Shown here: piece by piece, positions 1 through 11,809 of the stretch | Layout: every line of letters starts with the position of its first letter | Numbering within the stretch: position 1 is the first letter of the stretch | DNA from: Pelecanus crispus | Lineage: Eukaryota > Chordata > Aves > Pelecaniformes > Pelecanidae | Direction: 5' to 3' | DNA length: 64,000 nucleotides | Assembly (NCBI RefSeq): GCF_030463565.1 | Contig: NC_134643.1 | Coordinates: 196,001-260,000, forward strand | The notes under the pieces: model-generated | Told to the model about the DNA's origin: nothing | What the model saw: the letters and a program-made list of their open reading frames with translations, nothing else | The model's database searches: none | Position numbers and translations under genes: made by a program

Positions 1-2
1 TA

Positions 3-168
3 TGTTATCACAGAGGTGCTACCACTGTCATTCATTGGCTTGGCCTTGGCCAGCGACGGATCTGTCTTGGAGCTGGCTGGCATTGGCTCTATTGGACGTA
101 GGCTTCTCGCAGAAGCCACCCCTGTAGCCCTCCCCGCTACCAAAACCTTGGCACACAAACCCAATACA
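3..168. mobile_element. Probable solo LTR or LTR fragment, avian ERV type
   Basis: The stretch starts TGTTATCACAG and ends CCCAATACA, giving TG...CA outer bases as in an LTR. Its text (GGCTTGGCCTTGGCCAGCGA, then CAGAAGCCACCCCTGTAGCC) resembles a sequence I remember as dispersed in many bird genomes. Only two bases precede it in the window, so the target-site duplication cannot be checked. The family and orientation are not certain. It could also be part of a larger retroviral element running off the left edge. Confidence 0.35.
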
Positions 169-713
169 CCCTGGTCTCTGGGGGAAAGGGTCTCGTAGCC
201 ACCGGCACCCCAGCCTGCTCCCAGCCGCACCAGGGCTGAGGCTAGGAAACTGTGAGGCTGTCCTGGGAGGAGATGGGCACCTCAGTGTGTGGCGGTGAGC
301 GGTTGTCTCCATTGGGGCTGGGTGGCCTGGGTGGACGTCCCCTGGCCCCTCCTGTGGCTGGCACCAGCCGCCAGCTCAGCTAGCCCAAGCTGCTGCTCTC
401 AGCTTCCCACCTTCCGGAAGAGCAAATGAAGCTGCTTTTCTCCAGATGCGTGCCGGGTGCAAAATCCCCTGGGACAGGCAGAGAGCGTGGCATTGTTTGG
501 GGCAGGCTGGGCCCTATGGGAGCCTGGGCGCTTTTCAAGCAGCATATGTTTTTGTACAGCAATGACAGAGTTTCATGTTCAGGCTCAAGGACTGCTGGTT
601 GAACATAGGTGCCTTTATCCTGCTTTATCCTGCTGATCCTGCAGATCAATGATTTGTAATCAGAGCGAGGAAGGGACAGTGGAAAGAGCAACAGCAGTTC
701 TCTGGTGGGAGTG
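169..713. other. Intergenic, no feature seen
   Basis: Unique-looking sequence between two LTR elements. Short open frames occur on both strands, but none resembles a known protein and no splice or repeat structure stands out. Confidence 0.5.
709..713. repeat. Left target-site duplication GAGTG
   Basis: Five bases identical to 1047-1051, directly flanking the solo LTR. Confidence 0.85.
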
Positions 714-1046
714 TGTCCTGGTTTCGGCTGGGATAGAGTTAATTTTCTTCCTAGTAGCAGGCATCACTTGAGAGCAGCGATCGCTGCTCCAGGAACTGTC
801 TGGGTATCGGTCGGTGGGTGTTGAGCAATTGCATTGTGCATCACTTGCTTTGTATATTATTATTATTATATTGTTATATTATCATTACTATTTTACCTTA
901 TTTCAATTATTAAACTGTTCTTATCTCAACCCAGGAGTGTTTCTCACTCTTACTCCTCCGATTCTCTCCCCCATCCCATCGGGGTAGGGGCAGTGAGCGA
1001 GCAGCTGAGTGGTGCTGAGCTGCTGGCTGGGGCTAAACCACGACAG
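714..1046 (+). mobile_element. Solo LTR of an avian endogenous retrovirus (ERVL-like), U3-deleted
   Basis: The element runs from TGTCCTGGTTTCGGCTGGGA to ACCACGACA and is flanked by a perfect 5-bp target-site duplication, GAGTG at 709-713 and 1047-1051. A 5-bp duplication fits class III (ERVL) integration. It is the same family as the LTR at 7267-7837, in opposite orientation. It is only 333 bp because about 235 bp of U3 has been replaced by a few bases after position 763, so the TATA region is missing. An ATTAAA poly(A) signal remains at 909-914, followed by U5-like sequence. No internal retroviral genes are present, so it is a solo LTR. Confidence 0.85.
772..789. repeat. 18-bp perfect palindrome inside LTR
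   Basis: GAGCAGCGATCGCTGCTC equals its own reverse complement. The same palindrome occurs in the second LTR at 7535-7552, just downstream of the TATA box in LTR sense, so it is a conserved LTR element near the U3/R boundary. Confidence 0.9.
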
Positions 1047-2139
1047 AGTGATAAGGAGAATGAGGAGGAAAAGGGGAGGTTCTGCACCCTGTGAAGGCTG
1101 TATCCTGTTGTTATGTCTGCTTTTGAAAACTGGAGAAAGCTCGGAAGACAGGCACAGAAAGGAATTGAGGTCTAATGTCCAGAAGACCTCCATTTGTTCA
1201 GTTTATCCAAAATAAGAGTAAGGCAAGACCAGAGGTGGTGTACAAGCACAGGCACAGTGGCAGTGGCCTAGGATTAAGCACGCAGCTGGCAGAGGTGAGG
1301 AGTTTCAGCCCAAAGCAGGGGTAAGGCTGGCTAATGTCCTAGTCTGGATGTTCTCATGTAGTTGCGCCTGTGTTTTGCATCCAGCCTGTGTGATCAGTCT
1401 GTTCTGGATTTTCCTGTTATTACTACTCAGCATTTTTTAATACCCATCCCACTTTTACAACGACTTTCTAATGTGACAGTGAACTCTTCCTTCCACTGCT
1501 CCCTGTCCTCCGTAGTTCACACTATCTACGTTGTCCCTGGCCTTCCTGCGTGTCTAGCCCCATGCCTCCTAACAGCCTGGCCCCCAGCACAAGAAGGATG
1601 CTGGGGCTGCTGCTGCTGCTGTGCTCACTGCCATCAATTATTCAAGGCCAAGAGGCAGAGTGAGGAGGCTGGTGCTGCAGCAGGAGGCAAAACTGCTTCT
1701 TAATTCATGGAGCCCACTTTGCTCATAAGGTATGGCAGTGCTTGCTATGCAGTGCCTGGCCACAGCGATCTGGGTGCTGGGGGCTGGCAGTCAGAACACT
1801 GAGAGGAGAACAGCTGGGGCTCTGAGCTTGGCGGGGGCACAGCATGGCAACAGAGTTTCAGAGAGCAGACAGGGAACAGGACAGGAGGTGTGGGAACACG
1901 TGCACTGTGTGCAGGTAACAGCTGCAGGAAACTGAGCAAGGCATGGTGTGACTGCCCCAACCAGCACAGATGCCAGCAGGCACAGGTAGGACACGCAGAT
2001 GAACAGTGTCCACATGGCTGGGTGTGGAAGGAGAGGCCCAAGTGACTGCTGCAGTGCTATGGGAGCACATGCTGAAAGATATGTGTGGGCCAGGCACAGG
2101 TGGGAATGGGTAGGAACGGGTGTGATAGGCTGTGTCCAT
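1047..2139. other. Intergenic, no gene seen
   Basis: Begins with the right target-site duplication of the LTR. The rest is unremarkable mixed-composition sequence grading into the TG-rich array. No ORF here resembles a known protein. Confidence 0.5.
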
Positions 2140-2770
2140 GTGAATGGCTCATGAGCATGTGGGGTGTTACCGGGCTATATGTTTGTGTGGGTGCAACACT
2201 TCGTGTGTGTTCGTGCACGTGTGTATGCCTGCATATATATATGTGTGCATGGACAAATGAATTTGCATGCGCACTTGTGGGAGGTACATTCTCTGTGTGC
2301 ACGCATCCCTGGGTGTATGCTGTGAGCATGAGTGTGCGCAGATGGGTGGGTGCACACTGTGTGCTTGCATGCGGTGTGTGGGGGTGGGTGCATTCCGCAG
2401 GCATGCATACTGTAGGGTGTGCATGCACGGCCTATGTGTGTAAGTTTTGTGTGTGCTGCGCACACTCTGCGTGTATGTGTATGCGCTGGCCAGGTATGCA
2501 TATGCATGCACTCTGTGTGTATGTGAACACTGCGTGTTGCACTTTGTGTTCAAGATGTGTGTTTTGGAGTAGGGGTGTGCACACGCTCTGGGTGTGCATT
2601 GCACCTTGTGTTTGTACCCCATGCGTGTCTCCATGCACCCTGTGTGCACACACACCCTGTGCATGAATGCAGTGTGTGTGCACACAGCATTTCTATGCAT
2701 GTACTCTGTGCATGCTGTGTGTGCGTGCATGCGTGTGTGTGTGTGCGCGCGCTCTGTGCACGCTGTATCC
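2140..2770. repeat. TG/CA-rich degenerate array
   Basis: About 630 bases dominated by TGTGTGCATG-type words with GCGC runs and no fixed unit. The stretch 2716-2751 is 36 bases of unbroken alternating pyrimidine-purine (TG, CG, CA steps), a strong Z-DNA candidate. The array lies 3' of ACR, and a similar but tandemly organised array lies on the other side of the gene. The many cysteine- and histidine-rich open frames here are composition artefacts. Confidence 0.85.
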
Positions 2771-4149
2771 AGCCCACGTTCCTCCCAGAGAACGGCTCCT
2801 TGCAGAAGAGCTGGAGCTGAATTGGGAGGACTCCCATTCCCAGGAGGTTTCTCCTGTCTCAGTCGAATGGATGTGACTGCTGTTCCCATGCGCAGGTTCA
2901 AGAGACTTAGTTTGTCTTCCAAAGAGACAGATCACATTCCAGAACATGCATGCATACTTCACTGGTATGAATGGCAACACAGATTGACATAGAGCAGTCC
3001 CTTTACCAGCACCCCCTTAACGCAAAAAAGCACAACTCAGTCCTTGTATTCCTCTCCAGCTGATCAGGACTGATGTTCAGTAGTGAAACATGCACACACA
3101 TCACTCCCTAGGTTCACAAGCGCAGCGTGTTCATGGGTCCTTTAAATAGTAGCATGGGAATTAAGTTCAATTAAAATCCGTGGCTGGATGTCAAGCTACT
3201 CTACCCAGTAATTGGCACAGACCTTGGGTCTTTCCAGATCTGTATCTCCTCTTGCTCAAGAGCTAGTCTGGCTTCAAGTTCACTTGTGAATTGCACACGC
3301 ACACAGCAGTCCCACCAGGAGCTGGTCCTCGGCACTCGGTGTTTCCAACTGCTGGGTCCCTAGGACCTCTGTTCCCTTCTGCCACTGCTAGCAGCCAAGC
3401 CTCTGGACCCACCCCACCACTGGGTACACAGAGTGGGGCCACACAGGAAAGTATTTGGAATTGCTCTCAGAAAGAAGGTAGGATGGACTGTGGTGGTCAT
3501 GGTGATCAGGTGCAGGGCTCAGTCAAACAAGCAAACCAACCAGCACTTTGCTTATGTGCGACTCACTCCTTTATCCCCCCTTCTCCCCATTTTCCATGCT
3601 TGTACCACCCCCTCACCTTCCTTGACTCCTCCCTTTCTCTGCCCTTGTCTCTGCCCAAACAAGGGACCTACCCCCAGTTATTTCCCCTCCTTACTCCAAG
3701 GTATCTGTGAAGTGTGGCCACCTCTCACATCAATCCTGCTTAACCACCTGTGAAGTCTGACTCTTCCTCACCGCACTGTAACTCCTGTCAGCTTCTCACT
3801 GTATTTGCTATGGTCAGCAATTTTTCTTGTAATGCTCAGGAGTTTCCCAGAGTCTGTTCAGTTAGCTAGGGCTTAAGCCAGGCTTTAGTTATCATCTTCT
3901 GTGACTTAATGCATATCCCCAAAGTTGTCTGCATGTCACATAATTTTTTCCTATCCTCTTTCAAGCCTTAATGTACCAGTCTTCTCCATCCTATGGTGGC
4001 TCTGAGCACCCTCCCCTCTGACCAGACACATCTGCAGCCCAGCTGAGTGACTTTGTGGCCCTACTGTCTGCCTGCAGTCTCATTTTGCAGGTGCCGGGCA
4101 TGGAAGTCCTTGCCTGGCACAGGAGACTGAATCGGACTGAAGCATGCTT
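2771..4149. other. Intergenic, downstream flank of ACR
   Basis: No gene seen. A pyrimidine-rich stretch lies at about 3565-3665 (CT runs on the plus strand). The right end approaches the ACR poly(A) site. Confidence 0.5.
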
Positions 4150-4169
4150 AGCTGTGAAAAATTGGTAAC

Positions 4170-4175
4170 TTTATT
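4170..4175 (-). terminator. ACR polyadenylation signal
   Basis: TTTATT on the plus strand reads AATAAA on the minus strand, 166 bases beyond the ACR stop codon. This implies a short 3' UTR of about 190 bases. Confidence 0.75.
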
Positions 4176-4340
4176 TCAAGAACTAAGACAACTTGAGTAT
4201 TTGTGTGCACTCACAGGAGAGCGGGCAGGACAGAGCCAGGCCTTTGACGCTGAGGCTGCCTTGGGGTCAGCAGGCATTGCCCCAGAAGGAGATGGTCGTG
4301 GTACACTGCAGCCTGCACTGGATGCTGTTCATCCTGCTGC

Positions 4341-6786
<2,446 letters not shown>

Positions 6787-7266
6787 TGCCCCAGTGACGA
6801 TCAATGTCTCGGTGATGAACCGAGGGCTCATCACCACCAGCACAGCAGCTGACACAGTGCCCACAGTTCTCACGTTGCCCGCAGCACCCTCGGCCCCAGG
6901 GCTGATGTCACAGAGTCGCTGGTTCCGGGTGCTGGGCACAGCGGCCTCTTGGTGGGGGGGCAACATGGGAGGTTCCGAGCAGGAGGGGAGGCAGAAGCTG
7001 GGATCGGACACCCCCGACAGTGCCCTGCTCAATGCTTGGCTTGCGGGATGGGGGTGTGCAGCCCCATAGCAGACAGCAGTGCCTGGCTCCAAGCACTGCC
7101 TGCTAACAGCAAGCAGGAAAAAGCAAGTGTGGCACCATAGCCTCTTTGGGAAGTTCACTGCCACCCTGCTCTCTTCAGCCGTTTGCCACCAGGTCCTTCC
7201 CAAAAAACATACACCAGAGAACGTAACTACGACAGGCAGCATGGACATGTTTGGGTGTTGAAGCGC
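6787..7266. promoter_or_regulatory. ACR 5' flank and probable promoter
   Basis: Sequence upstream of the ACR start on the minus strand. It shows a CRE half-site (TGACG on the plus strand, 6795-6799) and an 8-bp inverted repeat GGTGATGA...TCATCACC (6811-6818 and 6828-6835). No TATA box is evident. The promoter role is inferred from position only. Confidence 0.4.
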
Positions 7267-7837
7267 TGTCGTGGTTCAGCCCCAGCCAGCAACTAAGCAC
7301 CACGCAGCCGCTCGCTCACTCCCCCTACCCCGGTGGGATGGGGGAGAGAATCAGAGGAGTAAGAGTGAGAAACACTCCTGGGTTGAGATAAGAACAGTTT
7401 AATAATTGAAATAAAGTAAAATAGTAATGCTAATAGTAACAGTATAATAATGATAATAATAATAATGATACACGAAGCAAGTGATGCACAATGCAATTGC
7501 TCACCACCCACCGACCGATACCCAGACAGTTCCCGAGCAGCGATCGCTGCTCCCCGGCCACCCCCCCCCCAGTTTATATACCGAGCATGACACCATATGG
7601 TATGGAATAGCCCTTTGGTCAGTTTGGATCAACTATTCTGGCTGTGCCCCCTCCCAGTTTCTTGTGCGCCTGGCAGAGCATGGGAAGCTGAAAAAGTCCT
7701 TGACTAGCATAAGCAGTACTCAGCAACAACTAAAACATCAGCATGTTATCAACATTCTTTTCCTACTAAATCCAAAACACAGCACTATGCCTGCTGCTAG
7801 GAAGAAAATTAACTCTATCCCAGCCGAAACCAGGACA
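7267..7837 (-). mobile_element. Full-length solo LTR of an avian endogenous retrovirus (ERVL-like)
   Basis: The element is 571 bp with ends TGTCGTGG...CCAGGACA and a perfect 5-bp target-site duplication, AGCGC at 7262-7266 and 7838-7842. In minus-strand sense it has a TATA box, TATATAAA, at 7580-7573, then the 18-bp palindrome, an ATT/ATC-rich stretch and an ATTAAA poly(A) signal at 7403-7398. It belongs to the same family as 714-1046 and shows what that copy has lost. It sits about 480 bases upstream of the ACR start and in the same orientation as ACR, so it could supply promoter or enhancer activity. No gag, pol or env is present. Confidence 0.9.
7535..7552. repeat. 18-bp perfect palindrome inside LTR
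   Basis: Same GAGCAGCGATCGCTGCTC sequence as 772-789. It follows the TATA box by about 20 bases in LTR sense, near the expected transcription start. Confidence 0.9.
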
Positions 7838-7869
7838 AGCGCCCATCTGGTTACAGCCGCGGGAGGCAA

Positions 7870-8307
7870 GCAGTGATGTGCGAGTGGGATGAGTCCAGCA
7901 TACCCATGTGGCGCACAATCTATGTATTCACACATCTGGTTGCACACATGTTGGTTCGTGTGGTGCACGTGTGCGCTACGTGTGGCTGCACTCAGTGTCT
8001 GGGTACATTCTACATCTATGTACACACACTGTGGATGCACACTGTACACATGCAGTGTGGTATAGTAAAGCCTGTGAGTGTGCACACCATACATATGTGT
8101 TCACAGGGTAGAGTGTGTGCAGTGTGTCTCGGCATTTTGTGTGTATGCAGGCAGGCTGTGTGTGCATGCACTTTGTGTGAGTGTGTGTGCATGCTGAGTG
8201 TGCACTCTGTGCATAACCTGCATGTGCACTGTGTGTGCATCAGTGTGTTCATGTGTGGGCTGTGTGTGCATGTGTGTTGGTATGCAGTGTTTGTGTGGTC
8301 TGTGTGT
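7870..8307. repeat. TG/CA-rich degenerate array
   Basis: Words such as GTGTGTGCATG and GTGCACTCTGTGCAT recur without a fixed period. It resembles the array at 2140-2770 and merges into the ordered minisatellite to its right. Confidence 0.8.
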
Positions 8308-8950
8308 GTGCATGCATGTGTGTTGGCGTGCAGTCAGTGTGTACTGATGTGCCTATGTGCGTACTGGTGTGCCTGCGTGTGTGTGCATGTGTGTTGGTGT
8401 GCAGTGTGCGTGCGCGCATGTTGGTGTGCATTCGGCGCGTCTGTGTGCACATGTTACTGTGCAGCCTGTGTGTGCTGATGTGCCTATGTGCGTACTGGTG
8501 TGCCTGCGTGTGTGTGCATGTGTGTTGGTGTGCAGTGTGCGTGCGCGCATGTTGGTGTGCATTCGGCGCGTCTGTGTGCATGTGTTACTGTGCAGCCTGT
8601 GTGTGTGTTGGCATGCAGTCAGTGTGTACTGATGTGCCTATGTGCGTACTGGTGTGCCTGCATGCGTGTGCATGTGTGTTGGTGTACAGTGTGTGCGCGT
8701 GTGCGTGCATGTTGGTGTGCATTCGGTGCGTCTGTGTGCGCGTGTTACTGTGCAGTCTGTGTGTGTGTGGGCGTGCAGTCAGTGTGTACTGATGTGCCTA
8801 TGTGCGTACTGGTGTGCCTGCATGCATGTGCATGTGTGTTGGTGTGCAGTGTGTGCGCGTGTGCGTGCATGTTGGTGTGCATTCGGTGCGTCTGTGTGCG
8901 CGTGTTACTGTGCAGTCTGTGCGTGTGTTAGCGTGCAGTCAGTGTGAGAG
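8308..8950. repeat. Tandem minisatellite, about 131-160 bp unit, TG-rich
   Basis: The anchor GATGTGCCTATGTGCGTACT recurs at 8346, 8477, 8631 and 8791, giving unit lengths of 131, 154 and 160 bases. The first unit lacks an internal GTGTTGGCATGCAGTCAGTG-type segment that the longer ones carry. A partial copy precedes the first anchor. Almost every step is TG, CG or CA, so the array is a long Z-DNA-prone tract. Open frames here are composition artefacts. Confidence 0.9.
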
Positions 8951-8974
8951 TGCGTGCGTGTGGGTGAGTGGCGG

Positions 8975-9240
8975 AGTCTCCCGGTGCAGCCCTGTCCGCT
9001 CCCGCCCCCCCGGGCCGTTCCCCGCCACCGCCCGTCGCCACGGGGCCTGGCCCCGCCCGCAGGCTCCGGGCCCGGCCGGGGGGTCTGTGCTGCCGGGAGC
9101 CCCGTGCCGCGCTGGGTCCCGTCCGGCGGGGAGGCGGCCCCCGCGGCCGGGCGGGGCGGGGTGTCCCGGGGCTGCCGAGCCGCCGGGCTGGGGCTGCCCC
9201 CGCCGCTCCGGGCCCGCGGGGCTGCGCAGGACAGGGCTGG
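8975..9240. promoter_or_regulatory. CpG island without an assigned gene
   Basis: Very GC- and CpG-rich, with repeated GCCCCGCC and CCGGGCC words, bordering directly on the TG minisatellite. It ends near CTGCGCAG. It lies about 2.2 kb upstream of the ACR start, facing away. Both strands are open but no protein is recognisable. It may be an unmethylated promoter of an unannotated transcript or simply GC-rich DNA. Confidence 0.5.
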
Positions 9241-9512
9241 GCTGGAGGGGCTGCAGGGGGGCAGGGCTAAGGGCAGGGCAGCGGTCCGGGCTGCCTGCAG
9301 CGGCTGCCTGCTGTGCTCTCCCCCGCTTCTCCAGGGCAGCGGCACCACCGAAGGAGCTCTGGACACCCCGGGTTCAATACTCCGGCTTCCCAGGATTTGT
9401 AGCTGCTAAGGAGAAGGCAGAGGAGGGGTGGGAGAGAAGGAGGGAGCTTGCAATGGGAGAAGGTGGCGGGCATGGAAGAGTGGGGAGGACGACCTCAGGG
9501 TCGATCATGGTG

Positions 9513-10172
9513 GAATCGTAGAGTCATAGAATCATAGAATCGTTTAGGTTGGAAAAGACCTTTAAGATCATCCAGTCCAACCATTAACCTACACTACCAA
9601 ATCCACACTAAACCAATCAAGGGTAGACTAGACTAAACCATGTCCCCAAGTGCCACATCTGCCCGTTTTTTGAACACTTCCAGGGATGGTGACTGCACCA
9701 CCTCTCTGGGCAGCCTGTTCCAATGCTTGACTGCCCTTTCCGTAAAGAAATTTCTCCTAATATCCAATCTAAACCTCCCCTGGTGCAGCTTGAGCCCATT
9801 TCCTCTTGTCCTATTGCTAGCTACATGGGAGAAGACACCAACACCCACCTCACTACAACCTCCTTTCAGGTAGTTGTAGAGAGCGATAAGGTCTCCCCTC
9901 AGCCTCCTCTTCTCCAGGCTGAACACCCCCAGCTCCCTCAGCCGCTCCCCATCAGCCCTGTGCTCCAGACCCTTCCCCAGCTCCGTTGCCCTTCTCTGGA
10001 CATGCTCCAGCACCTCAATGTCTGTCTTGTATTGAGGCGCCCAAAACTGGACACAGTATTCCAGGTGCGGCCTCACCAGCACTGAGTACAGGGGAACAAT
10101 CACCTCCCTGCTCCTGCTGGCCACACTATTCCTGATACAAGCCAGGATGCTGTTGGCCTTCTTGGCCACCTG
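9513..10172 (-). mobile_element. CR1 LINE, 5'-truncated, with ORF2 C-terminal end
   Basis: The 3' end lies at 9513, with degenerate ATTCTATG-type tail units (GAATCATAGAATC on the plus strand). The minus-strand frame encodes the CR1 ORF2 C-terminus: [44 protein letters not shown] and [10 protein letters not shown], ending GDMV at 9633. The 5' side stops abruptly at about 10172, the usual CR1 truncation. The frame has no stop over about 180 codons, so this is one of the better preserved copies here. It lacks the endonuclease and reverse transcriptase active site and cannot move. Confidence 0.92.
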
Positions 10173-11809
10173 GGAGTGGGGTGGACCTGGGATGTGGGGT
10201 GAGGGCAGAGCACCCATTCCACGCATGCAGGGGAACAACCCCGGAGCTTGGGTTGTCCCTGGGGGAACAGCCTTCTTGCATCTCCCTTGTCCTCCACCTG
10301 CCAAGGCCTGGGAGCTGGGTCCTGCAGCCAGAGCAGGGCTGTGCTGAGGCTGCCACTGCACCCTTGCAGAGCTGTTTCACCCCCTGCCTGTGCCTCCCTC
10401 TGCACAAAGCTGCCCCGGAGCCAGCTCTGTATTGCTGCCTCACACTGCACTGATGGCACAGGTGGCATTTCCAGGATGCCTCCTGGTGCTGAGGGAAAGG
10501 GCGCATGCCCCTGAGGCTGTCTGGTGCCAAGAGCTGAGAAGGGCTGAGACTCAGGGGGGAAAAGCTCACCCTGGAGTTCGAGGGCTGCAAACCACAAGGG
10601 CGAGGGTCTGCAGGGCAGAGTTGCAGGGCACAGGGGGAGTGTGGGCATCTGCAGGGTGGCTGCAGGGAAGCTGCTCCACCAAGGGCAGGCTCCGGACCCC
10701 TCTCCACCCCAAGCAGTGGCATCTGTGTGGCACTTGTGAAGTTGAGTACAGCTCCATGGAGGTACATATTTCTCAAGCGAGCAGTACCAAATTTCTTGCA
10801 CAGCAGCCTGGCCTCTGCTTTGTGCTTGCAGCAGCCTGTCACTGTGGGCCTAGGGGGTCTTTTGCTGGTGGGGCAGAGCAGCAAGGAGAGGATGCTGCAG
10901 GGTGGTGGATGGGATGAAGGGATGTTGGAAGGCTGGGGGGATGTTCAAGGTGCTACAACTAGCAGAGGGGCCGGTGCTGTGAAATGGGGTCCCAGGGACA
11001 TTGGCTAGCTCTGGGAGAGCCTATATGTGTTGTCTTGGTGTGCTGCTTATACAAAGCACTGCAACAACCCAGTGATGATAGGCAGAGCTAGAAGCAAGCA
11101 AAGGTCTCCGTCAGCATGGGGCCAGGCCCTGGAGATAAGTGTGAAGCTTAGGGTGTCCCCAGGAGAGGGACCAATGTGCCAGCAGCACATGCAGCCATAG
11201 CCTGGCATGCAGGACCAGGACATGTGGACAATGGCTGCCTGAGCAGCAGGGATGCAGGACTGCACCAGGGAGGTGCAGGCATGGAGGGGCTATTGGCAGG
11301 AGGACACAGAAAGGGGGCTGAAGTGCAGCAGAGAGGCTGTCTCCCTTCCAGGAGAAGGGTCAGAGTCACTGCTACTTCCTGACATGGGGAGACCAGGTTG
11401 CAGACCAAGGCCCTGCCCTCCCAGTGTGAAGAGATACAGCAGGGGATTGCCCCCAATAGAAGGCCTTGCTGTTCCTGGGCTGGGGGCGGTTCTGGGCAGA
11501 CATCCCACAGCTTCCAGGTGGCAGATGCATCTGGGATGTCCCTCTGCAGCCCAGTACCACCCCTCACATGCCAGCTGGAGTCTCCTGATGGGCTCTCTCT
11601 GATCCTGTTCCTGACATTATTTACCATAGGCCGTGTCTGCTTCTTTCCATCTGCATGCTTGGGCTGTAGGCTGGGTGTCAGGGGATGGCAGAGATGGTCT
11701 GTGTGGTGGAGGATGCTGCATGGGCATGCGAGACACCAGGAGTCAGCTTGAGTGGCTGGCTCAGCTTGTGCAAGAACAAAGTGCTGGCCAAGTGTGCTGT
11801 GAGGAGCTG
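10173..11809. other. Intergenic, no gene seen
   Basis: GC-moderate unique sequence between two CR1 copies. Open frames on both strands (some over 200 codons) are low-complexity and show no family signature. Confidence 0.5.

Noticed and set aside
1-1046. LTR-like 3-168 and LTR 714-1046 as the two ends of one provirus
   Set aside because: The sequences are different families and 714-1046 has its own flanking duplication; no gag/pol sense lies between.
2057-2922. Histidine/threonine-rich open frames up to 251 codons in the left TG array
   Set aside because: Reverse-complement translation of a CA-rich repeat, not a protein gene.
7873-8931. Cysteine-rich open frames (up to 200 codons) in the TG minisatellite
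   Set aside because: Translation of (TGTG/TGCG) repeats gives Cys/Val/His in every frame; no start context or conservation signal.
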